Assembly: GCA_003160635.1 (NCBI GenBank)
Contig: PMLV01000070.1
Location: forward strand, 82,878 to 146,877
Source of the DNA: Acidimicrobiaceae bacterium
GTDB lineage: Bacteria; Actinomycetota; Acidimicrobiia; Acidimicrobiales; RAAP-2
Reading direction: 5' to 3'
Length of the DNA stretch: 64,000 nt
Part shown: positions 62,394 through 64,000 of the stretch, piece after piece
Layout: each line of letters begins with the position of its first letter
Numbering within the stretch: position 1 is the first letter of the stretch
Position numbers and translations under genes: made by a program
Notes under the pieces: generated by a model
What the model was told of the DNA's origin: nothing
What the model saw: the letters and a program-made list of their open reading frames with translations, nothing else
Databases searched by the model: none

Positions 62394-64000
62394 TTATGGC
62401 AGAGAGATGAACGTCTCGGCGCTTGAGGGCAGCGTGCCGCTGTTGCACACATTTCCGGTGGCGGGAACGTCCGCCGAGTTCAGCATCATGGTGAGGTCCA
62501 CCCGTACCATCTGGGTCGCTCCCTCGTTCACCAGCAGGGCGATGGCGTCGCCTCCGTTGGGGCTTTGGTAGGCGACGAGGGTGTGCGGATCAAAACCCAT
62601 GGCGAACCCGCCGCCAGTGGCACACGTCACCCAGTTGCTGATCGCCGGGGTAGCCCCGGTGCCCGACGTCGTCGGAAGGGCGAGAGCCGTGAGGCTGTCG
62701 CCTCCGAACTCGCCTGAGATGACCCCGGTGTGGGTGCCCTGGGCCACCGATGAACCACTCGGCCCGGCACTGAGGAACGACCCGGTCAATGTCTGGACCT
62801 GCTCGGGGGCCGTCCAGGACCCTGCTGGTAGGCCGGGTGTGAAGACAGCCTCGGGGGCGGTGCCGGCATTGCTGATGTCGGCGATCTCGACCTGGGAGGG
62901 GCTGCTGTACTCCGCCGGGGCCAGGATGATCCCCGTCGAGCAGTCCTCCGCCGCAGAGTCGAGAGACCCGCTGATGCTCACCGGGTGCTCGAAGAACTGT
63001 GGCGACGTGGTGGTCGAGACGTTGGCAATCTCATAGTTGTTGTCCTCCGAGGGGGACAGCAGGAGGTTGCGGATCGGATCGACGAGCGGGTCCTCCGAGA
63101 TCAGCCCAAAGGGGTCCTGCGTGGTGAAGGCGGGCTCGAAGGTGTCGGTGGCCAGGTTGAGGTACTGGAACCCTCCCGTACCTCCCAGGCTCAGCCCGAG
63201 GAGCGCCTTGTTGTGGACGGGGTCCATCGAAACCCCCGTCGTCGTGGCAGTCCCACCGGAGAAGGTGATCGTGCCCGTTCCTGCATCTATCAGGGGCTGT
63301 GAGGGGACGCTCGGATCGAGTCCGGTGCCCTTTAGGACATAGACGTGGTTGTTGTTGGCGGTGGCAACTGTCTGGCCCGTCACCGAGTTCGTGGCGACGG
63401 AGTTGATGATGTCGGTTCCGGTCGAAATCGGCGTGTTGGTGATGCTCGTGCCCTCCACATTGACGACGTCAATCCCCGGCGACCCACCTCCCCAGTTTCC
63501 CTTGGGTATGTAGGAAGTGACGTTCGTTCCATTGACGTAGGCCGAGATCGATCCGGACGCCGTACAGGTTCCCTGGGGGACGGACAGCCTGGGCTCGTTG
63601 GTGTAGGTGTCCGTCGTGACGTGACCATTACCGCTCCCCAGTGTGAAGACAGAGACACCGGTGGTGGTGTTGGTCGAGACGGCGTTGGCCGACGGGTCGA
63701 TGACGATGCTTTGCACCGTGGCTACGGGCGTAGGCGCCTCGGTCACGGTGATGTCAACGGGTGTGCCGTCGGCGTTGATCACCGGGATTGGCCCTTGGAG
63801 GCTCGAGCACTGATTCGGCTCGAGGCTTGCGGTGCCGGTCGTGGTGGTCCCGTTCACCGTGTAGCTGGAGCCGAACGTGAACGAGGTGCCGTCCAAGATG
63901 GTGTTACTGGCCAGCTTGCAGATCTTGAACTGACCCGTGTTCACGGCGTTGGTGAACGTCGCTGCCGTCTCGGTACCAACCCCGCCAGCCGGCACCGAGT
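62394..64000 (-). CDS. Large secreted/surface protein, 3' part (start outside the window)
   Basis: At least 533 residues are open to the right edge, so the start lies outside. The composition is Thr/Ser/Gly/Asn-rich with few Lys, typical of exported proteins. The visible N-terminal part ('TFTNAVNTGQFKICKLAS', 'GTSFTF.SSYTVNGT'-type) resembles an Ig-like or transthyretin-like surface repeat. The rest has a propeller-like series of short beta segments ('VHNKALLGLSLGGTGGFQYLNLAT', 'IRNLLLSPSEDNNYEIANVS'). It ends 'SAETFISLP' with no sortase signal. Function unknown; possibly adhesion. Confidence 0.7.
   Translation of the reverse strand, partial: SVPAGGVGTETAATFTNAVNTGQFKICKLASNTILDGTSFTFGSSYTVNGTTTTGTASLEPNQCSSLQGPIPVINADGTPVDITVTEAPTPVATVQSIVIDPSANAVSTNTTTGVSVFTLGSGNGHVTTDTYTNEPRLSVPQGTCTASGSISAYVNGTNVTSYIPKGNWGGGSPGIDVVNVEGTSITNTPISTGTDIINSVATNSVTGQTVATANNNHVYVLKGTGLDPSVPSQPLIDAGTGTITFSGGTATTTGVSMDPVHNKALLGLSLGGTGGFQYLNLATDTFEPAFTTQDPFGLISEDPLVDPIRNLLLSPSEDNNYEIANVSTTTSPQFFEHPVSISGSLDSAAEDCSTGIILAPAEYSSPSQVEIADISNAGTAPEAVFTPGLPAGSWTAPEQVQTLTGSFLSAGPSGSSVAQGTHTGVISGEFGGDSLTALALPTTSGTGATPAISNWVTCATGGGFAMGFDPHTLVAYQSPNGGDAIALLVNEGATQMVRVDLTMMLNSADVPATGNVCNSGTLPSSAETFISLP

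Overview
The window is a GC-rich, densely packed bacterial chromosome segment. GTG and TTG starts, ATGA/GTGA gene overlaps, and many acyl-CoA, luciferase-like and F420-type oxidoreductase families point to an actinobacterium. The secreted protein built from 'PIVGMA..GYWLVAADGGIF' repeats and the catabolic gene content suggest the class Acidimicrobiia. That placement is an inference; no rRNA gene is present.

About 1 to 48.9 kb is one long catabolic region for activated carboxylic acids, probably branched, cyclic or steroid/isoprenoid-like. It holds four acyl-CoA ligase genes (one a fragment), two double-length class III CoA-transferases, an alpha-methylacyl-CoA racemase with its His/Asp/Glu residues, and a two-subunit acyl-CoA dehydrogenase pair. 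It also has one intact and one broken fused acyl-CoA dehydrogenase of FadE34/ChsE3 type, a crotonase, several FabG-like short-chain dehydrogenases, luciferase-like flavin enzymes, amidohydrolase_2 enzymes, and a P450 with a 3Fe-4S ferredoxin. Five thiolase-fold proteins lack the usual nucleophilic cysteine. Three of them sit beside DUF35 zinc-ribbon/OB-fold proteins, as in Ltp2-ChsH2 steroid side-chain aldolases. A thiolase-like/DUF35/SDR module occurs twice with the same start-stop overlaps (18.3-20.8 kb and 28.3-30.8 kb). The fused dehydrogenase after the first copy has decayed, while its paralog at 45.1-47.3 kb is intact.

From 32.6 to 39.3 kb a plus-strand run encodes a flavin monooxygenase, an acyl-CoA ligase, a class II aldolase, a zinc-type dehydrogenase, two alpha/beta-barrel proteins and a VOC protein, followed by a convergent GntR regulator. 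Its substrate is not evident. From 39.3 to 48.9 kb are regulators (GntR, TetR), a type-1 thiolase-like protein, P450, aldolase-like protein, ferredoxin, fused dehydrogenase and aldehyde dehydrogenase.

At 48.9-51.0 kb the theme changes. A truncated ligase is followed by a clear cyclic-di-GMP-I (GEMM) riboswitch and a secreted CAP-like protein with six 42-residue repeats. From 51.1 to 61.0 kb come a GMC oxidoreductase with a small partner subunit, an F420-type oxidoreductase, an amidohydrolase, and a peptidase E / hydroxyacid dehydrogenase / FGGY kinase / alcohol dehydrogenase / SDR group. tRNA-His and tRNA-Arg follow, then about 1 kb without recognisable genes, a strong hairpin, and the 3' part of a large surface protein that runs off the right edge.

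Regulatory signals visible include consensus-like promoters at 849-878 and 35437-35465 and palindromes at 30850-30863, 42267-42280 and 47310-47323. No CRISPR array, insertion sequence or prophage is visible.
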